64,000 nt of DNA, from the NCBI RefSeq assembly GCF_004005495.1, contig NZ_RZYA01000013.1, positions 1-64,000 on the forward strand. Direction: 5' to 3'. Below the pieces are notes generated by a model. It did no database searches. It was not told where the DNA came from and saw only the letters and a program-made list of their open reading frames with translations. This document shows, in pieces, positions 41,940 through 50,219 of the stretch. A program made the translations under genes and the position numbers. The stretch is from Streptomyces antnestii (GTDB taxonomy: Bacteria; Actinomycetota; Actinomycetes; Streptomycetales; Streptomycetaceae). Position 1 is the stretch's first letter. The number at the start of each line of letters is the position of its first letter.

Positions 41940-43049
41940 ATGACGACTCCGACGCGCAACGCGCTGACCGATGTCGCCGGCCTGCGGGTCGGTCATGCGA
42001 CCCGTGCCGGCGGGGGCGGCTGGCTGACCGGGACCACGGTCGTGCTCGCGCCCGAGGGCGGGATGACCGCCGCCGTGGACGTGCGCGGCGGCGGCCCGGG
42101 GACGAAGGAGACGGACGCGCTCGACCCGCGCAACGTGGTGCGGCGCATCGACGCGGTGACCCTGACGGGCGGCAGCGCGTACGGGCTCGATGCCGCGTCG
42201 GGTGTCATGGCGTGGCTTGAGGAGCAGGGCCGGGGCGTGCGGGTGGGGGCGGGTCCGCGCGAGGTCGTGCCGGTGGTGCCCGCCGCATGCGTCTTCGATC
42301 TGGGCCGGGGCGGCGAGTTCCGGGCCAGACCCGACGCGGCGACGGGTCGCGCGGCGGTGGAGGCGGCGGCCGCGGCGGCGCCGGGCTCCCCTGTCGCGGA
42401 GGGCTCGGTGGGGGCGGGCACGGGTGCGGTGATCGGCGGGCTCAAGGGCGGTGTGGGCACGGCGAGTACGGTCCTCGACTCGGGTGTGACGGTCGCGGCG
42501 CTGGTCGTGGCCAACGCCGTGGGCTCCGCGGTCGATCCGGCGACGGGGGCGCTGTACGGGCGGTTGTTCGCCCCTGAGCCCGCTCGGGACGGCGGCCCGC
42601 ACCCGTACCCACACCCACACCCACACCCGTATCCGTACCCGTCGCCGGAGACGCACGCGGCGGCGCGGGAGCGGATCGCGCGGGCGCGGCAGGAGACGGC
42701 GGAGGCGGTCGGCGGGCCGGCGTCGCCTCCGATGAACACCACGCTCGCGGTCGTCGCGACGGACGCGGTGCTCGGCCGTTCCCAGGCACAGAAGCTCGCG
42801 GGCACGTCGCACGACGGGATCGCGCGCGCGGTGCGTCCGGTGCACCTGCTGAACGACGGGGACACGGTGTTCGCCGTGGCGACCGGCGCCCGCCCGCTCG
42901 ACGAGAAGAACCCCCTCGCGCTGAACGACGTCCTCACGGCGGGCGCGGACGTGGTGACGCGGGCGATCGTGCGGGCGGTGCTGGCGGCGGAGACGGTGCG
43001 AGGGCCGGGCGGGACGTTCCTCTCCTATCGGGATCTGTACGGGAGTTGA
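41940..43049 (+). CDS. P1 family peptidase (DmpA/BapA-type Ntn aminopeptidase)
   Basis: A 369-residue Ntn-fold hydrolase. The family features are GLRVGHAT at the N-terminus, TLTGGSAYGLDAASGVMAWLE (substrate loop), and the cleavage region PPMNTTLAVVATDA, where the Thr after Asn is the expected nucleophile. Between about 220 and 240 there is a His/Pro/Tyr repeat (HPYPHPHPHPYPYP) that looks like an inserted low-complexity segment. ATG 41940 with AAAGGA upstream is the start. It ends at a stable hairpin (43066-43097). Confidence 0.9.
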   Translation: MTTPTRNALTDVAGLRVGHATRAGGGGWLTGTTVVLAPEGGMTAAVDVRGGGPGTKETDALDPRNVVRRIDAVTLTGGSAYGLDAASGVMAWLEEQGRGVRVGAGPREVVPVVPAACVFDLGRGGEFRARPDAATGRAAVEAAAAAAPGSPVAEGSVGAGTGAVIGGLKGGVGTASTVLDSGVTVAALVVANAVGSAVDPATGALYGRLFAPEPARDGGPHPYPHPHPHPYPYPSPETHAAARERIARARQETAEAVGGPASPPMNTTLAVVATDAVLGRSQAQKLAGTSHDGIARAVRPVHLLNDGDTVFAVATGARPLDEKNPLALNDVLTAGADVVTRAIVRAVLAAETVRGPGGTFLSYRDLYGS

Positions 43050-43065
43050 GGTCAGCTCACCGGGG

Positions 43066-43097
43066 CGGGCCGCGCGGGAACTTCCCGGGGCGGCCCG
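43066..43097 (+). terminator. Terminator after the P1 peptidase
   Basis: CGGGCCG pairs with CGGCCCG around an inner GGGA/TCCC hairpin, then TTCGTTT. It starts 17 bp after the stop. Confidence 0.65.
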
Positions 43098-43185
43098 TTC
43101 GTTTCTGATTTTGAGGACACGATGTCCGACCTAGGGGCTACGGTATGCACCCACAAGGTGACATGTAGCAACGCCGGGAGATGCC

Positions 43186-43956
43186 TTGAGCGTTCCGTAC
43201 GACACCGCAGCGTACGAGCCACCCGAGTCGCACGAGTCGCATCAGCCGGACGGCACGCACCAGCCGGATGAGCACCTCGGGCGCCTCCTGGGGAGGGCCC
43301 TGAACTCCTTCGAGCTGCCCGACGAGGCCCTCGCCCGCCTCGACTGCGCGCTCGCGTACGACAGTTCGCTGCACTCCGCGCACCACAGCGCGGGCCTGCA
43401 CCGCGAGACGTACCGGCACACGTGGCTGCTCGCGGACGGCCACGCGCTCACCCTGTGGGAGCTCGTCCACAACACGATGCCCGGCCGGCTGACCCAGCAC
43501 GAGCTCTACACCACGGAGGAAGATCTCCGCCTGGCGACGGACCGCCTCCCGCTGCCCCCGGAAGCCGCCCCCGACTTCGAGCTGCCGCTCCCCCTCCAGC
43601 TCCCGTCGATCCCCGAGCCGCGCCGCAGTTACGCGGCCGACGGCTCGGCGGACCACGCCCGCCGTCTGCTGCGCCGCGCGGAGAACGAGGACGGCCCGGG
43701 CCCCGCCGCGGCCCGCCTCCTGCACGCCGCGTGCGCGCACCAGATCACCCAGGCCTTCGGCCGCCCCTGCCTCGGGTTCACGCTGTACGAGCACGCGTTC
43801 CTGCTGCACGACGGCAGCGAGGTCAGCCTCTGGGAGATCGAGCACACGGCCACACCGGACGGCCGTCACATGTGCGAGGTGTACGCCACCCAGGACGAGG
43901 CCCGCGCGGCGATGGAGCGCCGCGCCACGAACCGCTCACGCCCCAGCTGCGGCTGA
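43186..43956 (+). CDS. Hypothetical protein with an internal duplication (DUF6227-like)
   Basis: A 256-residue protein starting TTG 43186 after GGGAG. It contains two copies of a 44-residue unit (about 76-119 and 201-245), each Y-x-H-x-(W/F)-LL-x-DG-x4-LWE-(L/I)-x-H, ending E-x-Y-x-T-x6-A-x2-R. The first is TWLLADGHALTLWELVH and the second AFLLHDGSEVSLWEIEH. A Pro/Leu linker joins them. I believe the family is Streptomyces-restricted (DUF6227), from memory; the function is unknown. Confidence 0.8.
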   Translation: MSVPYDTAAYEPPESHESHQPDGTHQPDEHLGRLLGRALNSFELPDEALARLDCALAYDSSLHSAHHSAGLHRETYRHTWLLADGHALTLWELVHNTMPGRLTQHELYTTEEDLRLATDRLPLPPEAAPDFELPLPLQLPSIPEPRRSYAADGSADHARRLLRRAENEDGPGPAAARLLHAACAHQITQAFGRPCLGFTLYEHAFLLHDGSEVSLWEIEHTATPDGRHMCEVYATQDEARAAMERRATNRSRPSCG

Positions 43957-44025
43957 GGCGGCGATTCCCGCGGAAAGCGGATGGCGGATGGCAGACAGCG
44001 GCTGGTGGCAGTGGCCGGCGGCGGT

Positions 44026-44053
44026 GGCTAGCGGCTAGCGGCTAGCGGCTAGC
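44026..44053. repeat. Tandem 7-bp repeat, four copies
   Basis: GGCTAGC is repeated head to tail four times (44026-44053). The last copy contains the stop codon of the small membrane-protein gene on the minus strand. Confidence 0.85.
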
Positions 44054-44282
44054 GGCGGCCGAACTGCCGTACCAGGCCGGCGAACGCGTCGCACTCGGCC
44101 GGTGTCAGCGGCACGGACTCGCGGGCGGGCGGACCGCCCTGGCCCGGCATCGAGGAGAGGGGCCGGCCCGTGCCCCAGGCCACATGGCGGATCAGCCGGA
44201 CGAGGCCGACGACCCACACCACGGTGACGGCTGCGAGGAACGCCACACCTATCTGCTGAAAGACGGATACGTGCTCAGGCAT
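44049..44282 (-). CDS. Hypothetical small membrane protein
   Basis: A 77-residue protein from ATG 44282: MPEHVSVFQQIGV leads into one or two helices (about 12-30). The C-terminus is polar and Pro/Gly-rich, ending VRQFGRR. The stop codon lies in a 7-bp tandem repeat. A longer frame starting at 44300 would add six residues. I cannot assign a role. Confidence 0.65.
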   Translation of the reverse strand: MPEHVSVFQQIGVAFLAAVTVVWVVGLVRLIRHVAWGTGRPLSSMPGQGGPPARESVPLTPAECDAFAGLVRQFGRR

Positions 44283-44387
44283 GGTGCCAGTCAACACCAC
44301 GGTCCGGGACTTTGGCCCCGGACCGTGACGTATCTCGCATCAACGGACAGTTCCGCCGACTTGTGGTGACTTGCGACTTCCGGACTG

Positions 44388-46472
44388 TCAGGCGGCCACC
44401 GATATCGCCGGCTCCCGCGGCTCACCCGGGACCGCCTCGGCCGCCCCGCCCTCGGGGGCCTGCTTCCGCATCCCCTTCAGGACCACGACCACGGCCGTCG
44501 ACACACAGACACCGGCGGCGATGGCGATGAGGTACAGGAACGGGTTGCCGATCAGCGGGACCACGAAGATGCCGCCGTGCGGGGCCCGCAGGGTGCAGCC
44601 AAAGGCCATCGACAGGGCGCCGGTGACCGCTCCGCCCGCCATCGAGGCGGGGATGACGCGCAGCGGGTCCGCCGCGGCGAACGGGATCGCGCCTTCGCTG
44701 ATGAACGAGGCGCCGAGCACCCACGCCGCCTTGCCGTTCTCGCGCTCGGTCTTGGTGAAGAGCCGGCCGCGCACGGTGGTCGCGAGGGCCATGGCGAGCG
44801 GCGGGACCATGCCCGCGGCCATCACCGCGGCCATGATCTTCATGGCCGAGTCGCTGGGGCTCGCGACCGCGATACCGGCGGTGGCGAACGTGTACGCGAC
44901 CTTGTTGACCGGGCCGCCGAGGTCGAAGCACATCATCAGGCCGAGCAGCGTGCCGAGCAGGATGGCGTTGGCGCCCGTGAGGCCGTTCAGCCAGTCGGTC
45001 ATGCCCTTCTGCGCGGAGGCGATGGGCTTGCCGATCACCACGAACATCAGGAACCCGACGATCGCCGCGGAGATCAGTGGGATCACCACCACCGGCATGA
45101 TGCCGCGCAGCGCCTGCGGGATCCTGACCTTCTGGATCCCGATCACCACACCACCGGCGATGAGACCCGCGGCCAGGCCGCCGAGGAAGCCCGCGTTGAT
45201 GGTGAGTGCGATCGCTCCGCCGACGAAGCCCGGGACGAGGCCCGGCCGGTCCGCCATGCCGTACGCGATGTAGCCGGCCAGGACCGGGACGAGGAAGCCG
45301 AAGGACACGACGCCGATCTGGAAGAACAGCGCGCCCCAGCTGTCCGTCTGCGTCCACAGGAAGTGGTCCATGACGGACGGCGCCTTGTTGATCTTGTAGC
45401 CGCCGATCGCGAAGCCGAGGGCGATGAGGAGGCCGCCGGCCGCGACGAACGGGACCATGTAACTGACGCCGCTCATCAGCCACTTGCGCAGCTTGGTGCC
45501 GTAGCCCTCGCCCGCGCTGCCTGCGCGCTCCACGGGGGTGCCGGGGGCCGCGGCGGCCGACGTCACCTCGCCCCGGGCCGCCTTCTCGCGGACCTCGCCG
45601 ATGAGCTCGCCGGGCCGGTTGATGCCGGCCTTCACGCCGACGTCGACGGTGGGCTTCCCGGCGAACCGGTCCTTCTCCCGTACGGGCACGTCGTGCGCGA
45701 AGATCACGGCGTCCGCGGCGGCGATCACCTCCGGGGACAGGCGGGTGAAACCGGCCGAGCCCTGCGTCTCGACCGCCACCTCCACGTCGCCCGCGTCCCG
45801 GCCCGCCTTCTCCAGGGACTCGGCCGCCATGTAGGTGTGGGCGATGCCGGTGGGACAGGAGGTGACGGCGACGATCTTGAACTTCGCGGCGGGGGCGGGG
45901 GCGGGGGCCTCCGGCCCGGGCACGGGCGTGGACGTGGGCGTGGGCTCCTGAACCGACGCCTCCGGCTCGGGCTCCGCGATCGCGGGCTCGGGGGCCTGCG
46001 CCTCCGGTTCCGGCGTGGGCTCGGGGGCCGGTTCGTCGCCGCGGATCAGCGCCGCCGTGCCGCCCGCGTCCGTCGCCGAACGCAGCGCCGCCTTGAAGTC
46101 CTCGTCCATCAACTGCCGTGCCAGGGACGACAGGATGGTGAGGTGGGCATCGTCCGCGCCGGCCGGCGCGGCGATGAGGAAGATCAGGTCCGCCGGACCG
46201 TCGGGCGCACCGAAGTCGATGCCGTCCGCGCTGCGGCCGAAGGCCAGTGTCGGCTCGGTGACGTGCTCGCTGCGGCAGTGCGGGATGCCGATGCCGCCGT
46301 CGAGGCCGGTCGGCATCTGCGCCTCGCGGGCCGCGACGTCGGCGAGGAAGCCGTCCAGGTCGGTCACCCGGCCCTGGGCGGCCATCCGCTCGGCGAGGGC
46401 GCGGGCCGCCGCCTCTTTGGTGTCGGCGGACAGGTCGAGATCGACCAGTTCCGCGGTGATCATCTCGCTCAT
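44388..46472 (-). CDS. fruA: Fructose-specific PTS permease, EIIABC fusion FruA
   Basis: Phosphoenolpyruvate-dependent fructose uptake protein of 694 residues. The EIIA domain has the phospho-acceptor H65 in GIPHCRS. A Pro/Glu-rich linker (150-196) follows. The EIIB domain has the phospho-Cys C206 in VTSCPTGIAHTYMAAE, and a C-terminal EIIC membrane block runs from about 335. ATG 46472 has AAGGAGCC upstream; a longer frame to 46607 adds 45 non-conserved residues. It is last in the fruR-fruK-fruA operon and yields fructose-1-phosphate. Confidence 0.95.
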   Translation of the reverse strand: MSEMITAELVDLDLSADTKEAAARALAERMAAQGRVTDLDGFLADVAAREAQMPTGLDGGIGIPHCRSEHVTEPTLAFGRSADGIDFGAPDGPADLIFLIAAPAGADDAHLTILSSLARQLMDEDFKAALRSATDAGGTAALIRGDEPAPEPTPEPEAQAPEPAIAEPEPEASVQEPTPTSTPVPGPEAPAPAPAAKFKIVAVTSCPTGIAHTYMAAESLEKAGRDAGDVEVAVETQGSAGFTRLSPEVIAAADAVIFAHDVPVREKDRFAGKPTVDVGVKAGINRPGELIGEVREKAARGEVTSAAAAPGTPVERAGSAGEGYGTKLRKWLMSGVSYMVPFVAAGGLLIALGFAIGGYKINKAPSVMDHFLWTQTDSWGALFFQIGVVSFGFLVPVLAGYIAYGMADRPGLVPGFVGGAIALTINAGFLGGLAAGLIAGGVVIGIQKVRIPQALRGIMPVVVIPLISAAIVGFLMFVVIGKPIASAQKGMTDWLNGLTGANAILLGTLLGLMMCFDLGGPVNKVAYTFATAGIAVASPSDSAMKIMAAVMAAGMVPPLAMALATTVRGRLFTKTERENGKAAWVLGASFISEGAIPFAAADPLRVIPASMAGGAVTGALSMAFGCTLRAPHGGIFVVPLIGNPFLYLIAIAAGVCVSTAVVVVLKGMRKQAPEGGAAEAVPGEPREPAISVAA

Positions 46473-46603
46473 CGCGGGCTCCTTAGGCGTATCGCCTGGG
46501 TGGCGGGGGCGGGGAGGGTGGGGACGGGGGGGGTTGGGGAGTGGGGCGGGTGCGGGTCCGTGGGGGTTGATCGCGCAGTTCCCCGCGCCCCTTACGGGGC
46601 GCG

Positions 46604-47551
46604 TCATGGCGCCGGCTCCGTCAAGGCTCGGTCGAGCGGGACGTGAGACATGAGCGTGACCGCCTCCAGCGCCAGATCCTGGGGCGTCGGCATCGCGCTG
46701 CCCGGGAGTTGGACCGCCGCGGCGCCGTGGGCGACCGCCGAGGCCAGCGCCCGCGGGCCCGTGCCGCCCGCGATGAGGAAGCCGGCCAGGGACGAGTCGC
46801 CCGCGCCGACGTTGCTGCGGACGGTGTCGACGGGCGCCGTGGCGAACCAGGCGCCCGAGCCGTCGACGAGCAACTGCCCGTCCGCGCCCAGCGAGGCGAG
46901 GACGGCGTGCGCGCCGAGGTCACGCAGCTCCTCCGCCGCCTTGACCGCGTCGCCGACGGTGGCGAGCGGGCGACCGACCGCTTCGGCGAGCTCCTCGGCG
47001 TTCGGCTTGACGACGTCGGGGCGTTCACGCAGGGCCGCGAGGAGTGCTGGGCCCGAGGTGTCGAGCGCGATCCGGGCGCCGGCCGCGTGGGCGCGGGCCA
47101 CCAGTTCGGCGTACCAGGACGGGGCGAGGCCGCGCGGGAGGCTGCCGCAGCAGGCGACCCAGGCGGCGCCGGCGGAGCGCTCGCCGACGACGGAGAGCAG
47201 CGACTCGGCTTCCTCGGAGGTGAGTTCGGGGCCCGGCGCGTTGATCTTCGTCAGCGTTCCGTCCGGCTCGGCGACCGCGATGTTGGACCGGGTCTGTCCC
47301 GCGACGGGTACGGGGGCGACGCTGATCCCCTGGGCGTCGAGGAGTTCGGCGACCAGGGCGCCGGGCGCGCCGCCGAGCGGCAGCACGGCGAGTGTGGGGG
47401 CGCCGGCGGCGGCGACGGCCCGCGAGACGTTGACGCCCTTGCCGCCCGGGTCCATGCGCTCGGCGGTGGCGCGGACGACCTCGCCGCGGTCGAGCGCCGG
47501 GACCTCGTAGGTGCGGTCGAGGGACGGGTTGGGGGTGACGGTGAGGATCAT
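46604..47551 (-). CDS. fruK: 1-phosphofructokinase
   Basis: A 315-residue PfkB-family kinase that turns fructose-1-phosphate into fructose-1,6-bisphosphate. MILTVTPNPSLDRTY is the canonical N-terminus, with GGKGVNVSRA in the substrate site. NVGAGDSSLAGFL holds the catalytic Asp. ATG 47551 gives this start. An in-frame ATG at 47608 overlaps the fruR stop and is also possible. It is the middle gene of the fructose operon. Confidence 0.94.
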   Translation of the reverse strand: MILTVTPNPSLDRTYEVPALDRGEVVRATAERMDPGGKGVNVSRAVAAAGAPTLAVLPLGGAPGALVAELLDAQGISVAPVPVAGQTRSNIAVAEPDGTLTKINAPGPELTSEEAESLLSVVGERSAGAAWVACCGSLPRGLAPSWYAELVARAHAAGARIALDTSGPALLAALRERPDVVKPNAEELAEAVGRPLATVGDAVKAAEELRDLGAHAVLASLGADGQLLVDGSGAWFATAPVDTVRSNVGAGDSSLAGFLIAGGTGPRALASAVAHGAAAVQLPGSAMPTPQDLALEAVTLMSHVPLDRALTEPAP

Positions 47552-47604
47552 GGCGGGGGTGTCTTCCGGTGTCGCTTGCGTGCCGTGGGCCCGGGTCGCG
47601 GGGT

Positions 47605-48366
47605 TCATGCGCGGACCACCTCCGTGCCGCCCTTCTCGATGGCGGCGGCGTCCTCGGGGCTGAGGCCGCTGTCGGTGATCAGCAGGTCCACGTCCGACAG
47701 GTCGCCGAAGCGGGCGAAGTGCTCCTGCCCGTACTTGGCGGAGTCCGCGAGCAGGACGACCCGGCGGGCGGCGGCGACGGCCGCACGCTTGACGGCGGCC
47801 TCGGCGAGGTCGGGGGTGGTCAGGCCGTGCTCGGCGGAGAAGCCGTTGGCCGCGAGGAAAAGGACGTCGGCGCGGATCTCCCCGTACGCACGCAGCGCCC
47901 AGGCGTCGACGGCGGCCCGCGTGCGCTGGCGGACGCGGCCGCCGACGAGGTGCAGCTGGACGCCGGGGTGGTCGGCGAGGCGGGCCGCGGTGGGCAGCGC
48001 GTGGGTGACGACGGTGAGCGCCGAGTCCAGGGGCAGCGACGCGGCGAGGCGGGCGACGGTGGTGCCCGCGTCGAGGATCACGGTGCCGTCGTCGGGGAGC
48101 TCGGCGAGCGCGAGCCGGGCGATGCGGTCCTTCTCGTCGGCCGCGGTGCCCTCGCGCTCGGTGACGTCGGGCTCGAAGTCGAGGCGCCCGGCCGGTATGG
48201 CACCGCCGTGCACGCGCCGTACGAGACCGGCCCGGTCCAGGGCCTTCAGGTCGCGCCGGATGGTCTCGGCGGTGACCTGGAACTCCTCGGCCAGGGACAG
48301 CACGTCCACTCGTCCGCTGTCACGCGCGAGACGGAGGATCTCCTGCTGCCGCTCCGGTGCGTACAT
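47605..48366 (-). CDS. fruR: DeoR-family repressor of the fructose operon
   Basis: A 253-residue regulator. The HTH is at 1-55 (QQEILRLARDSGRVDVLSLAE), and the sugar-phosphate isomerase-like effector domain is at about 75-235 (ILDAGTTVARLA). It should respond to fructose-1-phosphate. It is first in the fruR-fruK-fruA transcript. Confidence 0.93.
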   Translation of the reverse strand: MYAPERQQEILRLARDSGRVDVLSLAEEFQVTAETIRRDLKALDRAGLVRRVHGGAIPAGRLDFEPDVTEREGTAADEKDRIARLALAELPDDGTVILDAGTTVARLAASLPLDSALTVVTHALPTAARLADHPGVQLHLVGGRVRQRTRAAVDAWALRAYGEIRADVLFLAANGFSAEHGLTTPDLAEAAVKRAAVAAARRVVLLADSAKYGQEHFARFGDLSDVDLLITDSGLSPEDAAAIEKGGTEVVRA

Positions 48367-48517
48367 GTCCGTTTGCCTCCGAACCTCTTGCCCGATCGTG
48401 CCCGAGTCTGTGGTTTCTCTTCGAGGCTACGACTGGATTTCCAGAAAGTAAACAGGTTCGGGCACACGACAGACACAAACGGGCTTCTGCCCGTCGCCGG
48501 GTCTGCAGACACGGCAA

Positions 48518-48553
48518 ACGGGCCCGGTCCTCCCCGCGGAGAACCGGGCCCGT
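48518..48553. terminator. Terminator after the SDR gene
   Basis: ACGGGCCCGGT and ACCGGGCCCGT form an 11-bp stem over a 14-nt loop. It lies between the SDR stop (48576) and fruR's promoter region, and would end minus-strand transcription. A second hairpin, ACGGGC-TTCT-GCCCGT, is at 48479-48494. Confidence 0.8.
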
Positions 48554-48575
48554 CAGAGGGGCTGTACCGATGCGC

Positions 48576-49340
48576 CTACTGGCCCATGACGTACTTGATC
48601 GTCGGGCCGGTGGTCCAGCCGCCGTCCACGGCGAGCTCGGCGCCGGTCACGTACGAGGAGTCGTCCGAGAGCAGGAACACGACGGCCTTGGCGATCTCGT
48701 CCGCCTCGCCGACGCGGCCCATCGGGGTGTTCGGGTAGTTCCCGTCACCCCGCTGGATGCCGACCTGGGCGGTCATCGGGGTGTACGTCATGCCGGGGTG
48801 CACGGAGTTCACGCGGATCTTGGCCGTGCCCTGCTCGACCGCGGCGACCTTGGTCAGGCCGCGTACGGCCCACTTGGAGGCGCCGTAGGAGCTGGTCATG
48901 GCGAGGCCCATCAGGCCGGCGGCGGAGGAGATGTTGACGATCGAGCCGCCGCCGCTGTCCTTCATCGCGTTGATGGCCGTCTTCATGCCGATGAAGACGC
49001 CGGTGAGGTTGATGTCGATGACCTTGCGGAAGTGCTCGACCGACTCCGTCTCCAGGGGCATGCCGGTGGAGATGCCCGCGTTGTTGACCAGCCCGTCGAA
49101 CCCGCCGAACTCGGCGACGGCGAACGCGGCGACGGCCGCCCAGTCCTCCTCCGACGTCACGTCGTGGCGCACGAAGCGGGCGCGCTCGCCGAGGTCGGCG
49201 GCGAGGGCCTTGCCCTCGTCCTCCAGGACGTCGGTGACGACGACGTTCGCACCGGCCTCGACGGCGAAGCGCGCGACCTCGGCGCCGATACCGCGGGCTC
49301 CGCCGGTGATGAGGACGGTCTTGCCGGTGAGGTTGTTCAT
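48576..49340 (-). CDS. Short-chain dehydrogenase (3-alpha/20-beta-hydroxysteroid dehydrogenase-like)
   Basis: A 254-residue classical SDR. TGGARGIG binds the cofactor, NNAG is at 86-89, and the catalytic residues are S139, Y152 and K156. The sequence resembles 3-alpha(or 20-beta)-hydroxysteroid dehydrogenases, e.g. VHPGMTYTPM. ATG 49340 has CAGGAG upstream. A TetR gene lies 128 bp upstream on the same strand. Confidence 0.9.
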   Translation of the reverse strand: MNNLTGKTVLITGGARGIGAEVARFAVEAGANVVVTDVLEDEGKALAADLGERARFVRHDVTSEEDWAAVAAFAVAEFGGFDGLVNNAGISTGMPLETESVEHFRKVIDINLTGVFIGMKTAINAMKDSGGGSIVNISSAAGLMGLAMTSSYGASKWAVRGLTKVAAVEQGTAKIRVNSVHPGMTYTPMTAQVGIQRGDGNYPNTPMGRVGEADEIAKAVVFLLSDDSSYVTGAELAVDGGWTTGPTIKYVMGQ

Positions 49341-49468
49341 GACGGGCTCCTGAAGAAGTCGGGGGTGGGACAAGGGGGTTCGGGGCGGTTCGGGGTTGCT
49401 CAGGGTGGTCCTGTGGGGTCCGAAAGGGTTCGAGGGCCGCGGGGGTCGGGCGGTCGGCCTACGTCGGC

Positions 49469-50149
49469 CTACGTCGGCGCCCACGAGAAGTCGCCCAGCG
49501 ACGCGAGGCAGCGCGTGGCGAGTGCCGCGGGTCCGAGTTCGCCGGCGGCCGGGGCGTCGCTCGCCGCCCAGGTCTCCACACCGACGCGCACGGCGGTACT
49601 CGCGACACCGGCGGCCATGCGCAGGGCGAGCGGTACGGGCGTCAGCGGGGCGTCCGCGCCACCGGCCTCCGCCGCCCGCTCCCCTGCCCGCTCCTCCGCC
49701 CGCTCCCCGACCCGCTCCTCCAGCACCGCCAGAAGCGTGGCCTCGGAGGCGTGGCAGGCGCTGCCCCACACCGCCTGGAGCGCCGGGCTCTCCGCCGCCA
49801 TGCGCAGCAGGGACCTGATCCACTCCAGGGATTCGGCGTTGGCCGTGAGCGCCTCGGCGACCGCGTGCCGCAGCGCGTCGGGCACGGACAGGTCCGCCGG
49901 GGCACTGCGCACGGCCTCCGCCCACATCTGGGCGCCCGCGGCGAAGAGCGGTGCGACGGCTTCCTCTTTGGTGGGGAAGTAACGGTAGAAGGTGCGCGGT
50001 GCGACTCCGGCGGCGCGGGCGATGTCCTCGGCGCGGGTGGCGCGCAGACCGTCCGCCACGAAGAGGGCCGCGGCGGTGCGGGCGATGTCCAGGCGGGTGG
50101 CGGCCTTGCGTCGCTCCGTCAGCGTCTCAGTCGTCGAGATTCCGGCCAT
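49469..50149 (-). CDS. TetR-family regulator next to SDR and solute-binding lipoprotein
   Basis: A 226-residue TetR. The HTH is AEDIARAAGVAPRTFYRYF. A divergent palindrome at 50169-50185 sits 20 bp upstream. It is upstream of, and co-oriented with, the SDR, and divergent from the solute-binding protein gene. A run of Glu/Arg repeats (VGERAEERAGERAAE) occurs at about 152-166. Confidence 0.9.
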   Translation of the reverse strand: MAGISTTETLTERRKAATRLDIARTAAALFVADGLRATRAEDIARAAGVAPRTFYRYFPTKEEAVAPLFAAGAQMWAEAVRSAPADLSVPDALRHAVAEALTANAESLEWIRSLLRMAAESPALQAVWGSACHASEATLLAVLEERVGERAEERAGERAAEAGGADAPLTPVPLALRMAAGVASTAVRVGVETWAASDAPAAGELGPAALATRCLASLGDFSWAPT

Positions 50150-50168
50150 AAAGTCATGGTATGCCTAT

Positions 50169-50185
50169 GTGGCAGAATCTGCCAC
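50169..50185. promoter_or_regulatory. TetR-type operator between tetR and lipoprotein gene
   Basis: GTGGCAGA-A-TCTGCCAC is a perfect 8+1+8 palindrome. It lies 20 bp from the tetR start and 35 bp from the lipoprotein start, a good position to control both. Confidence 0.75.
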
Positions 50186-50219
50186 TGATCCGGTGTTCGA
50201 CCAAGGGTGGGCGAGAGCA

